Below, piece by piece: positions 1-11,902 of a stretch of DNA of 64,000 nucleotides. Under the pieces are notes generated by a model. That model was not told the origin of the DNA, searched no databases, and worked only from the letters and a program-made list of their open reading frames with translations. The DNA lies in NCBI RefSeq assembly GCF_024139115.2, contig NC_085141.1, forward strand, positions 368,861,925-368,925,924, given 5' to 3'. A program made the position numbers and the translations under genes. Origin of the DNA: Armigeres subalbatus (Eukaryota > Arthropoda > Insecta > Diptera > Culicidae). Within the stretch, counting starts at the first letter, position 1. The number at the start of each line of letters is the position of its first letter.

Positions 1-791
1 TTATGATCTCATTAAGCCCACTTGCTGGTTGCTACCGCGCGGCCTGTGCTGTAACCTTGCACATTTGACACCGAAGCAGGTGAGGACCAGGGTGATACAA
101 TAAAGTCAATGATGGAAAGTCGCAATGAAAAGTAGAGTGTACAAATTATTGAATTTCAAAATTTATGACAATTCGATTTCAAAACTTTGTGTACAGAAAA
201 CGATTTTTAAATTATTTAAAGAAATTGCAGTTTATGAGTCAACAGAAATTATTTTCGCGCACTCTAGTGTTAAGCCCCCCCCGAGGGAGGAATTATTAAA
301 ATAGCCCCTTAAATCGCACGCTCTGCTGGGGGGTGAGGAGGAGGCTCGGCCGACAGAGCTACCAGCAACGGCCAATGACGGTTGGAGGGTGTTTTTTTTT
401 CGCTGTTCCCGCGAACGTGTCGCTTCCTACGTTGATTGAGACTTGCATGAGATCAGTCGTCGTCGATCTTAAAATATATATCATTTTAGGTAAGCGTGCG
501 GGAGACGACAACGACGACGGCAGCCGATAGAGAGAGGGAGCCCGAGCCACCACCATGAATCGCGTCAATCAATCTCTTCGAAGGGCGCGTCACATGATTG
601 TGACCGGACAAAAGTGGTTTCCCGCGCTGCTGGGGCAAGCCGTGTCAATGATTGCGGGCTGGCGGGCAGGGTGGATTTGCTTACCGAAGTGAGGATCACT
701 TGATCGCACTTGGTTGAATCACGTCTCACGAGATTTGAATGAAGATTTTAAAGCATGAAATAGGTATGGGAAATCTTCAACAGTTAGATAT
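1..791. other. Left-edge stretch, no gene recognised
   Basis: This stretch precedes the foldback element. Two overlapping open frames of 65 and 69 codons on opposite strands (about 333-568) have no recognisable domain and look fortuitous. There is a C/G-rich patch near 275-350. If Atg5 continues to the left, this is Atg5 intron DNA. Confidence 0.4.
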
Positions 792-795
792 TTAA

Positions 796-1141
796 CACCC
801 AAAAGGCCAAGCTCTTTGAGAAAGCAATTTTTGATTTTGAAAAATTCATAACTTTTTTATTTTTTGTCCAATCTTGATGAAATTTTGACACAAGGTCCAA
901 TTTTTATTCTAGTTTTGGCTGCACACTGAGTTTTTCGGAATTTCTGGATAGTTCCGGAATTATTCCAGATTCCCTTGGGGTACCAGCAAACTGGTGTTTG
1001 GGGTATTTCGCCAGTTACTCAATTTTTCTCCATGGAACCCATATCAAACAGTATAAAACAATATTGCCACACTAATAACGAGTCTCATAGCGATTTTTCC
1101 GAAAGTTAATCTTCCATACGGACATCCCAGGAAGCTTCCAA
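796..1141 (+). repeat. Left terminal inverted repeat of the foldback
   Basis: This single-copy terminal segment is repeated in inverse at 8012-8356. Mismatches seen include gcaattttt against gcgattttt and ggatagttc against ggatggttc. It contains an internal near-palindrome around 965-1010 (ggggtaccagcaaactgg followed by gtgtttggggt). It joins the 151-bp array at the motif tccccaggg. Confidence 0.9.
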
Positions 1142-3520
1142 ATGTCCCCAGGGAACCTGTATAGGGGACAATTTCGATTTTGCTCCGAAACATGTCGTGC
1201 GACGGCTCTTTCTTCACAATTTGTCATGAATATACTCGCTGTTGTTATAAAAGTGGTCTATGGTCAGTTTGGCCACTCTTGTGGCACACGGAATTCCCCC
1301 AAGGAACCAGTAAAGGGGACAATTTCGATTTTGCACCGAAACATGTCGTGCGACGGCTCTTTCTTCACAATTTTTCATGAATATACTCGCTGTTGTTATA
1401 AAAGTGGTCTATGGTCAGTTTGGCCACTCTTGTGGCACCCGGAATGCCCCCAGGGAACCTGTATAGGGGCAGTTTCGATTTTGCCCCGGAACATGTCGCG
1501 CGACGGCTCTTTCTTCACATTTTTTCATGAATATACTCGCTGTTGTTATAAAAGTGGTCGATGGTCAGTTTGGCCACTCTTGTGGCACACGGAATGCCCC
1601 CAGGGAACCTGTAAAGGGGGCAATTTCGATTTTGCTCCGAAACATGTCGTGCGACGGCTCTTTCTTCACAATTTTTCATGAATATACTCGCTGTTGTTAT
1701 AAAAGTGGTCGATGGTCAGTTTGGCCACTCTTGTGGCACCCGGAATGCCCCCAGGGAACCTGTAAAGGGGGCAATTTCGATTTTGTCCCGGAAACATGTC
1801 GTGCGACGGCTCTTTCTTCACAATTTGTCATGAATATTCTCGCTGTTGTTATAAAAGTGGTCTATGGTCAGTTTGGCCATTCTTGTGGCACCCGGAATGC
1901 CCCCAGGGAACCTGTAAAGTGGACAATTTCGATTTTGCTCCGAAACATGTCGTGCGACGGCTCTTTCTTCACAATTTTTCATGAATATACTCGCTGTTGT
2001 TATAAAAGTGGTCGATGGTCAGTTTGGCCACTCTTGTGGCACCCGGAATGCCCCCAGGGAACCTGTAAAGGGGACAATTTCGATTTTGCTCCGAAACATG
2101 TCGTGCGACGGCTCTTTCTTCACAATTTTTCATGAATATACTCGCTGTTGTTATAAAAGTGGTCGATGGTCAGTTTGGCCACTCTTGTGGCACCCGGAAT
2201 GCCCCCAGGGAACCTGTAAAGGGGACAATTTCGATTTTGCTCCGAAACATGTCGTGCGACGGCTCTTTCTTCACAATTTTCATGAATATACTCGCTGTTG
2301 TTATAAAAGTCGTCTATGGTCAGTTTGGCCACTTTTGTGGCACCAGAATGCCCAGGGAACCTGTAAAGAGGACAATTTCGATTTTGCTCCGAAACATGTC
2401 GTGCGACGGCTCTTTCTTCACAATTTTTCATGAATATACTCGCTGTTGTTATAAAAGTGGTCGATGGTCAGTTTGGCCACTCTTGTGGCACCAGAATGCC
2501 CCAGGGAACCTGTAAAGGGGACAATTTCGATTTTGCTCGAAACATGTCGTGCGACGGCTCTTTCTTCATAATTTTCATGAATATACTCGCTGTTGTTATA
2601 AAAGTGGTCGATGGTCAGTTTGGCCACTCTTGTAGCACATGGAATGCCCCAGGGAACCTGTAAAGGGGACAATTTCGATTTTGCTCCGAAACATGTCGTG
2701 CGACGGCTCTTTCTTCACAATTTTCATGAATATACTCGCTGTTGTTATAAAAGTCGTCTATGGTCAGTTTGGCCACTTTTGTGACGCCCGGAATGCCCCC
2801 AGGGCACCTGTAAAGGGGACAATTTCGATTTTGCTCCGAAACATGTCGTGCGACGGCTCTTTCTTCACAATTTTTCATGAATATACTCGCTGTTGTTATA
2901 AAAGTGGTCTATGGTCAGTTTGGCCACTCTTGTGGCACCTGGAATGTCCCCAGGGAACCTGTAAAGAGGACAATTTCGATTTTGCTCCGAAACATGTCGT
3001 GCGACGGCTCTTTCTTCACAATTTTTCATGAATATACTCGCTGTTGTTATAAAAGTGGTCTATGGTCAGTTTGGCCACTCTTGTGGCACCCGGAATGCCC
3101 CCAGGGAACCTGTAAAGAGGACAATTTCGATTTTGCTCCGAAACATGTCGTGCGACGGCTCTTTCTTCACAATTTGTCATGAATATTCTCGCTGTTGTTA
3201 TAAAAGTGGTCTATGGTCAGTTTGGCCACTCTTGTGGCACCCGGAATGCCCCCAGGGAACCTGTAAAGGGGACAATTTCGATTTTGCTCCGAAACATGTC
3301 GTGCGACGGCTCTTTCTTCACAATTTTCATGAATATACTCGCTGTTGTTATAAAAGTCGTCTATGGTCAGTTTGGCCACTCTTGTGACGCCCGGAATGCC
3401 CCCAGGGCACCTGTAAAGGGGACAATTTCGATTTTGCTTCGAAACATGTCGTGCGACGGCTCTTTCTTCACAATTTTTCATGAATATACTCGCTGTTGTT
3501 ATAAAAGTGGTCTATGGTCA
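1142..3520 (+). repeat. Left array, about 16 copies of a 151-bp repeat
   Basis: The monomers are direct tandem copies of 149-151 bp. Each carries atgtcgtgcgacggctcttt, then a segment with ttgttataaaagtgg, then ggtcagtttggccactcttg, then a C/G-rich piece ending ccagggaacctgtaaagg. Variants include sequence with gaatattctcg instead of gaatatactcg and gtcgtctatgg instead of gtggtcgatgg. Because 151 is 1 modulo 3 and two of the three frames lack stops, open frames of about 100-200 codons arise repeatedly. These are repeat artefacts and not genes. The array stops abruptly at about 3520. Confidence 0.92.
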
Positions 3521-5411
3521 ACAACCGGCTTCTATTTGCAAAAGGCTGTAAATGATGTATCACCGAATACTTTGTGTTTTATCGATGCCCACATAATATT
3601 ATACAATGGGATTATAGAATTCCAAGAATTTTGACGATTCCAGTTATTGATTTTGATGCGGCACCAGTCAAAAGAGGAACAAATAGAAACAGGCTTCGCT
3701 ATAATTCACACTTGAAATCGTGAACATATATGAAAGCAAGTAGAACTACGGTATTCGTTAGAATGTTTAGAGTAAAATCACAGCCAATGGCTGATTGTTT
3801 CATAGTTACAAGTGATGGGAGTTTTGAATAAGTAATGAAGCATTCTGTCATTTCTACCTGATATTCTGTATATTGTCCCTTACGATATCCTACTAGCCCT
3901 TCACTGCTTGCAGTAGCCTCGGAGTAATCTAAATGTGCACACATAGAAATACTTTAAAGAACTAGTGATGCTGTCTTGAAGTCGGAGGAAAAGTAAACTT
4001 TCAACCAGGACTTACTGGGGAATCTGAGGAGCAGAATTATGATGTTTCAGATATTCAAGAAAAAACAGAACTGTGTGAAAGTTTATTGAAAATAATGATG
4101 GCATTCATACATACATATATTTTTTTTCCTTTAACACGGTAATCACTTTGACGTAGTGTGTTACGGTTTACGATATATCATATTTAGTCCTCGCTACCAA
4201 CAGCAGTCTCAGAAATAAAACATAATTAATGTTACCCTGCAGATAATTGAAAGCCTCGAATTTCGAATCCCGTTGGAGGATAAACTGCATGCAACGGAAG
4301 CACCTTTTCAAGCAATTAGTTAAAAAAAACCTCGATGCCCGTATCCGCTGAACTGACTGCTGGAAAATCGAGTTGGGGGTTTAAATACGTACTAACTTTT
4401 CATGAACTTGAACTTATTATTACAGCATTTGTTTTTCAGTCTATATTACATATTACAGAATATTGTGTATTTGGACAACATATTTTATTCCTGTAAGTCT
4501 TCTTCAAATAAATTATGTACTGGTGAGGACATTATTTCTTCAGGTTTTATCGCCATAGCTAATTTTTAGTCTATAGCTGGGAGGTTCGAATAAAATCGAA
4601 TTTCGAGTATCGCGCATTTATGCGCCCTCATGCAGCATGAAAAGATAAATCTTAAGAGCGAGAAATTTTTGACAACTAAGTAACTGCAAAACATTTTGGC
4701 TCATGGGAATATTTTCAAAATACCCCTTCACTCGCTTGAAAGCAAAAAGACGACTCTTTCAGCAGCACCCAGGTATATAGTACATTTTTTGCAGTAGCAG
4801 ACTTGACACGAGAAATTGTTTTTTTCGCCATAGCACCTTACGGCTCAGTTAATCATATGCTGACCGATTATGTAATTTCGATCTTATGTTTTTTGCTCGA
4901 GGCCTAATGAACAATAACTTGTCGTAAAAAATTAGGGTGAAGTTCTGAGAAAAACCCTATTGGGATCCTGATTAGCATCGGCTCGAGATTCTAAGAAGCA
5001 TCCACTCATGATTATGAGCAAAATTCGTTCGAGATTCTAAACTAAATCCGTCTGGAATTCTAAACAGACTCTATTTGAGATTCTGAAACGAATCTGTTCG
5101 GGATTCAAAATTTCAAACAGAATCCGTTTGGATTCGAGTTCTAAAGAGAATCCGTTTGTAATTCTGAACATAATTTCGGTTGAAATTTGGAGAGGAATTT
5201 GTACAGAGTTCTGAACAGAGTCCGTTTAGGATTCTGAAAAGAATCTTTTTGAGATTCGGAACATAATTTGTTTGGAATTCGGATCCCAATCCGTTTGAAA
5301 TTCTGAATAGAACCCGTCCTAACAGAATCTGTTTGCGATTCTGAAAAAAAATCTAATGGTTTTTGAACAGAATTTATTTAGGATTCTGAAAAGAATACGT
5401 AAGCGATTCTG
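3521..5411. other. Core of the foldback between the two arms
   Basis: The core is single-copy and A/T-rich. An 81-codon frame on the minus strand (3944-3699) has no recognised domain. Positions 4612-4690 contain a segment that recurs inverted at about 45,475-45,550. Positions 4950-5410 hold a degenerate periodic repeat of about 24-30 bp built on the motif gattctgaacagaatccgtt. No transposase or other gene is visible. Confidence 0.6.
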
Positions 5412-8011
5412 AACAAAGTGGCCAAACTGACCAATGACCACCTTTATAAGAATTGCGAATCTATTCAAAACAAATTGTGAAGAAAGAGCCATCACACGAC
5501 ATGTTTCGGAGAAGGATTGAAATTGTCCCATTTAAATGTTCCTTGGGAGCATGCCAAGAGTGGCCAAACTGTCCAATGACCATTTTTTTTAAGAACAGCG
5601 AGTTTATTCATAACAAATTGTGAACATAGACCACTTTTATAAGAACAGCGAGCTTATTCATGGAAGATCGTGAAGAAAGAGTCGTCGCATGACATGTCTC
5701 GGAGCAAAATCGTAATTGTCACCTTTACAGGTTCCCTAAGGGCATTCCGGGTGTCACCAGAGTGGCCAAACTGACCATGGACCACTTTTATAACAGCAGC
5801 GAGTATATTCAAGAAAAATTGTGAAGAAAGAATCGTCGCACGACATGTTTCGGAGCAAAATCGAAATTGTCCCAATTGAATGTTCCTTTGGGGCATTCCG
5901 GGCGTCACGAGAGTGACCAAACTGACCATAGACCACTTTTATAACAACAGCGAGTATATTCATGAAAAATTGTGAAGAAAGAGCCGTCGCACGACATGTT
6001 TCGGAGCAAAATCGAAATTGTCCCCTTTACTGGTTCCTTGGGGGCATTCCGGGCATCACGAGAGCGGCCAAACTGACCATCGACCACTTTTACAACAACA
6101 GCGAGTATATTCATGACAAATTGTGAAGAAAGAGCCGTCGCACGACATGTTCCGGAGCAAAATCGAAATTGCCCCAATTAAATGATCCTTTGGGGCATTC
6201 CGGGCGTCACGAGAGTGCCCAAACTGACCAGAGACCACTTTTATAACAACAGCGAGTATATTCATGAAAAATTGTGAAGAAAGAGCCGTCGCACGCCATG
6301 TTTCGGAGCAAAATCGAAATTGTCCCCTATACAGGTTCCCTGGGGGCATTCCGGGTGCCACAAGAGTGGCCAAACTGACCATAGACCACTTTTATAACAA
6401 CAGCGAGTATATTCATGAAAAATTGTGAACAAAGAGCCGTCGCACGACATGTTTCGGAGCAAAATCGAAATTGTCCCCTTTGCAGGTTCCCTGGGGGCAT
6501 TTCGGGTGCAGCAAGAGTGGCCAAACTGACCATAGACCACTTTTATAACAACAGCGAGTATATTCATGAAAAATTGTGAAGAATGAGTCGTCACACGACA
6601 TGTTTCGGAGCAAAATCGAAATTGTCCCCTTTACAGGTTCCCTGGGGGCATTCCGGGTGCCACAAGAGTGGCCAAACTGACCATAGACCACTTTTATAAC
6701 AACAGCGAGTATATTCATGAAAAATTGTGAAGAAAGAGCCGTCGCACGACATGTTTCGGAGCAAAATCGAAATTGTCCTCTTTACTGGTTCCTTGGGGGC
6801 ATTCCGGGCGTCACGAGAGCGGCCAAACTGACCATCGACCACTTTTATAACAACAGCGAGTATATTCATGAAAAATTGTGAAGAAAGAGCCGTCGCACGA
6901 CATGTTTCGGAGCAAAATCGAAATTGTCCCCTTTACAGGTTCCCTGGGGGCATTCCGGGTGCCACAAGAGTGGCCAAACTGACCATAGACCACTTTTATA
7001 ACAACAGCGAGTATATTCAAGAAAAATTGTGAAGAAAGAGTCGTCGCACGACATGTTTCGGAGCAAAATCGAAATTGTCCCCTTTACAGGTTCCCTGGGG
7101 GCATTCCGGGTGCAGCAAGAGTGGCCAAACTGACCATAGACCACTTTTATAACAACAGCGAGTATATTCATGAAAAATTGTGAAGAAAGAGCCGTCGCAC
7201 GACATGTTTCGGAGCAAAATCGAAATTGTCTCCTTTACAGGTTCCCTGGAGGCATTCCGGGTGCCACAAGAGTGGCCAAACTGACCATAGACCACTTTTA
7301 TAACAACAGCGAGTATATTCATGAAAAATTGTGAAGAATGAGTCGTCACACGACATGTTTCGGAGCAAAATCGAAATTGTCCCCTTTACAGGTTCCCTGG
7401 GGGCATTCCGGGTGCCACAAGAGTGGCCAAACTGACCATAGACCACTTTTATAACAACAGCGAGAATATTCATGACAAATTGTGAAGAAAGAGCCGTCGC
7501 ACGACATGTTTCGGAGCAAAATCGAAATTGTCCTCTTTACAGGTTCCCTGGGGGCATTCCGGGTGCCACAAGAGTGGCCAAACTGACCATAGACCACTTT
7601 TATAACAACAGCGAGTATATTCATGAAAAATTGTGAAGAATGAGTCGTCACACGACATGTTTCGAAGCAAAATCGAAATTGTCCCCTTTACAGGTTCCCT
7701 GGGGGCATTCCGGGTGCCACAAGAGTGGCCAAACTGACCATAGACCACTTTTATAACAACAGCGAGAATATTCATGACAAATTGTGAAGAAAGAGCCGTC
7801 GCACGACATGTTTCGGAGCAAAATCGAAATTGTCCTCTTTACAGGTTCCCTGGGGGCATTCCGGGTGCCACAAGAGTGGCCAAACTGACCATAGACCACT
7901 TTTATAACAACAGCGAGTATATTCATGAAAAATTGTGAAGAAAGAGCCGTCGCACGACATGTTTCGGAGCAAAATCGAAATTGTCCCCTTTACAGGTTCC
8001 CTGGGGACATT
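5412..8011 (-). repeat. Right array, about 16 copies of the 151-bp repeat, inverted
   Basis: These are the same monomers as in the left array, on the opposite strand. The innermost units (5412-5650) are degenerate or truncated; the outer ones are close to consensus. Positions 7330-7930 look like a repeated pair of monomers: a variant with gaatgagtcgtcacacgac recurs 302 bp apart, and the variant with gagaatattcatgac does the same. The same gaatgagtcgtcacacgac variant also occurs near 6577, five monomers earlier. Confidence 0.92.
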
Positions 8012-8356
8012 TGGAAGCTTCCTGGGATGTCCGTATGGAAGATTAACTTTCGGAAAAATCGCTATGAGACTCGTTATTAGTGTGGCAATATTGTTTTATA
8101 CTGTTTGATATGGGTTCCATGGAGAAAAATTGAGTAACTGGCGAAATACCCCAAACACCAGTTCGCTGGTACCCCAAGGGAATCTGGAATAATTCCGGAA
8201 CCATCCAGAAATTCCGAAAAACTCAGTGTGCAGCCAAAACTAGAATAAAAATTGGACCTTGTGTCAAAATTTCATCAAGATTGGACAAAAAATAAAAAAG
8301 TTATGATTTTTTCAAAATCAAAAATCGCTTTCTCAAAGAGCTTGGCCTTTTGGGTG
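8012..8356 (-). repeat. Right terminal inverted repeat of the foldback
   Basis: This is the inverted partner of 796-1141. It ends gagcttggccttttgggtg immediately before TTAA (8357-8360). Confidence 0.9.
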
Positions 8357-8631
8357 TTAATAACGCATAAATATATGTCCATCCACGTTTATACTGATAT
8401 TATTCTCTTGATGATCTTAATATCTAAGCTATGGTGAAATATGATTAGACGTTTTAGTACGAACGTACGTGGAATTGCATAATGAGCTGAGTGATGTTAT
8501 CGATGAATCATTATTACTTTGCTAGTTTCAGAGTATTAAAAATCACTTCCTTAGTAACGTAGAAAGCGGAAATTAACGGCAGCCATAGTTTGTACCACTG
8601 TCCACTTTATTAGGTGATCTTCACTGTTTAA

Positions 8632-11371
8632 CCCTTTCAGGTCCAAATTTTTCTAAGCGGTATTACGCAGTAAATTTGATATGTTCTATTTGTTTTCATG
8701 ATTTATAATGGAGAACTGACAAAACAAGTTGAAAAATACTTTTTCGGGATGTACTAGATCATCCAAACTGTCTTTGAGTCCGGAACTTGCGATCTACAGT
8801 TACAATGCGAGCTTTTTTCGTCACTCTAAGCTTGGATATGTATTCAACTATATCCATTACATATTCCTAAAGATCAAGAGACATGGTCAGATGGTTTAGG
8901 GATATCCTGGGTCAACTTGCAATCTACAGCCCCGAAACTAGATTTTTTCCCAAGTCGAGTCAAGTACAAGACACTGAAGACGACCACACAGTTGTGGTCG
9001 AAATACGTATCTGCAAAGATAACGAAAATTAACTGGTGGAATTAAATGGACAGTACTTAATTCGTCTTAGACGGTTTAATACATTCCACTAAAAAGAGCT
9101 TAATATATTTTTCTAGATTTTTTCGCCACTAGAAGCTTGGATATGTATTCAACCATGTCCATAACATACTCCAGAAGTCCAGGAGACATGTTAAGATGGT
9201 TTTGGGATATCCCGGGTCATCCAAACCGTTCTTGAGTTGAGAACTCTAGCTTTTTTCGTCGCTTCAAGCTTGGATATGTATTTAATTATATCCATAACAT
9301 GTTCCAGAAGACCACAAAACAAGGTAAGATGGTTTTGTGACATCCTGGGTTATTCAAACCAGCCTTAAGTTCAGAACTTATCTACATCCCCCACTTTAGC
9401 TTTTTTCGTAGCTTCAAGCTTGGATATGTATTCAACCATATTCATAACATATTCATGAAGATCAGGAGACATGGTTAGATTATTTTGAGGTATCCAAGCA
9501 TGCCCATAACATATTCAAGGAACCCAGGAGACATGGTAAGTTGGTTTTGGGACATCCTGGGTTATCCAAACCGTTCTTTAGTTCAGAAATTGCGATCTGC
9601 AGCCACCACTCCAGCTTTTTTTGTATCTTTTATGATTGTGTGTTTTTTTATGTTTTACATTAAGTTCAACACAGCACAACAACTCTAGCTTTTTTTCGTC
9701 GCTTTATGTTTGGATATGTATTCATCCATGTCCATAATACATTCATAAAAATCAAGGGACATGTTAAGATGAGTTTGGGATATCCTGGGTCATCAAAACC
9801 ATCTTTGAGTTCAAAACATATGATGTACAGGCACACCAGTACATTTTCCAGCTAATCGTAAGCATTTAAAAAATCCGTATTTGCGACTATAACGCTGTTA
9901 CAGTACAAACATGCTTTATACTGGCTTATAGAGCCTGGCTTATATAGCTTTATATTGCCGAAAAGGCAAAATATAATGCTAATGATTACTTAGGGTTTCT
10001 GTCACTCAAAGCTCCAATATATTGGTACCAATATTTCAAATTTTCTCAAAGTTACTATATGTTTGTGATTATTACAGTTGAATATACCAGCACCAATATT
10101 TCAAAAGATTTTTTTTGCAGCTGTATATCTCAAAGACAGATTGGATTGCCCAGAATGTCTCAAAACTATTTTTTGCAATTCCTGATCATAAAACCTGGTT
10201 TACAGTTGTCATTTGAGTGATAAAACGGCCTACTTTTCCATACCAACAGAATGGGTGCTTTAATGATCATTATGCAACTCAAATGGGTTGCATAATATTC
10301 ATTATAGCACTCATTTGGGTGCTATAATGAAAAACCTACATTGGGACAGTAGTTACATGACTACATTTAGCTGAATTAATTTGGGTGAGTGTTTAAATAG
10401 TGTACTCTAAGCGTCTCGTAATAAATGAATTGGTTTGTTGGACATAACATCACAATTTTCCAAAGGCCATTGCATCCATCGCTTCATAGCTTTTCAAGCT
10501 ATGCAATTTGGCACGATAAGATGGAATCTTATTGTTCTCTGCCGCAAAATAATTTATTAGCATGAATGATCATGTGGAGTGAATTCGATTGTACAATTTT
10601 GGTAAAGATTTATCATATTAAAGCCCATTTTTCGTCATTGCAAAAATAGCGTGTGCAACTTGTTGCAAAACTCGATTTTTTGCAACTAGCTGCACAAACT
10701 ACTATTACGATATCCATAGACCTGCCGGGAAGTGTAATGCATGTAATGGAATTCATATTTAAGTTTTGAATAACGAAAAAAAAACTTCTAAACAGCTGTA
10801 AATCTGAAGTCCCGAACTCAAGGACAGTTTGGGTTGTCCAGAATATCTCATAACTATCTTACTATATGCTCTTGAGAGGTGTAATGAATATAATTAAACG
10901 GATATTGAAGCTTTAAGTATCGAAACGAGCTTATAAGCAGCTCTCAAGTCCCGAACTAAAGGACATTCTTGATTGCCCAAAATATCTCAAAACTATTCTA
11001 CCATATCCTTTGACCTCCAGGAAGGTGTAATTGAACGGATATTGAAGCTTTGAGTACCGAAAAGAGCTTCTAAGCAGCTGTAGATCTAAAGTCCCAAACT
11101 CAATGACAGTTTGGATTGCCCAGAATATCTTAAAATTTTCTTACGATGTGCGTTTACCACCTGGGAGGTGTAATGGATATAATTGAACGCATATTGAAGC
11201 TTTGCGAACCGAAAAGAGCTTCTAAGCAGCTGTAGAACTCGAGTCCCGAACTCAAGGATAGTTTGTATTGGTGTTGAATCACTCATGCAGTCTCGCCTCC
11301 GTTGTGTACGACAAGCAAGCTGTTTTCGGTAGTGTTGTACTTTTTACAACAATGCTAGTCCTCGTTAAGGG
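8632..11371. mobile_element. Probable second foldback-type element with inverted arrays
   Basis: A left set of about 145-bp direct repeats (about 8700-9840; recurring phrase aagcttggatatgtattcaa near 8830, 9131, 9271, 9417 and, changed, 9711) faces an inverted, more diverged set (about 10,100-11,275; recurring phrases gatattgaagcttt and gacagtttggattgcccaga). TTAA occurs at 8628-8631 followed by CCCTTTCAGG, and at 11372-11375 preceded by AAGGG, so both ends read TTAACCCTT inward. The terminal match is short, so the boundaries are tentative. Only short open frames with no recognisable domain are present. Confidence 0.5.
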
Positions 11372-11514
11372 TTAAGGGATAGTATTCGGTCACGTGCCCA
11401 AGCTTAGCTCCACCAGTGATTACAAAAATTAGAACACATTTTGTAACCTTCGCAGACACCTATTTCGACTTCAACTGTGAGGTCATCACCGGTGTCTTGT
11501 ACTTGATTCGACGT

Positions 11515-11725
11515 ACTTAGAAGGAAGGAAGAAAGAAAGAAAAAAGGAGGAAGAGGAGGAAGGAGGAAGAAGAAACAGGAAAAGAAAGAAGGAGAAAGAA
11601 ATTGAAAGAATGTTGGGAAAATGGAAAAAGAAAGAAGAACGAAAATGAATTACTGACTTCTTACTTCTCACAGCCGAGGCTATATGACCATTCGACCTAA
11701 TGGCCTGATATCATCATAAATATGT
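11515..11725 (-). repeat. GA-rich tract with a partial tcggcctaat-type end
   Basis: Positions 11,515-11,620 are purine-rich (gaaggaaggaagaaag-type). They are followed by ttcttacttctcac and then by ccattcgacctaatggcctg. The arrangement matches the pyrimidine-rich Mutator-like element at 61,815-63,102 and the tract at 19,590-19,826, so this is probably a degraded family member. Confidence 0.5.
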
Positions 11726-11902
11726 ATTAACGTGTTTAGTATCATGTAACACGCACACATGAGCAGTCATTTGTCAAACTCCAGCTCACGAACATTTTGC
11801 GTTCATACGAATTCACGAAATGTTTATTTGAAAAGGCACGGCAAATGCTGGGTAAAGCGTACCATTGGTACTTCGCGTACCCGAAGGAATAAAATATACA
11901 CC

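Larger units (their letters stand above)
796..8356. mobile_element. Large foldback element with TTAA target duplication
   Basis: The element is bounded by TTAA at 792-795 and 8357-8360. Its ends are inverted copies beginning CACCCAAAAGGCCAAGCTC. From each end inward come about 345 bp of single-copy terminal sequence and then an array of a 151-bp repeat. The two arms are inverted around a 1.9-kb core (3521-5411). By eye the terminal segments differ at only about five positions. No transposase is visible, so it would be non-autonomous. A TTAA duplication is characteristic of the piggyBac superfamily, so mobilisation by a piggyBac-like transposase is the natural inference, but the terminal motif is not one I recognise. 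The element lies inside the inferred Atg5 intron. Confidence 0.85.

Noticed and set aside
1142..3634. Many 60-202-codon open frames with the shared peptide MNILAVVIKVV
   Set aside because: They arise from a 151-bp tandem repeat whose length is not a multiple of three; the same peptides appear in all copies and end at repeat-defined stops.
1142..8011. Regular repeat-spacer pattern suggesting a CRISPR array
   Set aside because: There are no unique spacers; whole 151-bp units repeat. The context is eukaryotic and inverted in two arms.
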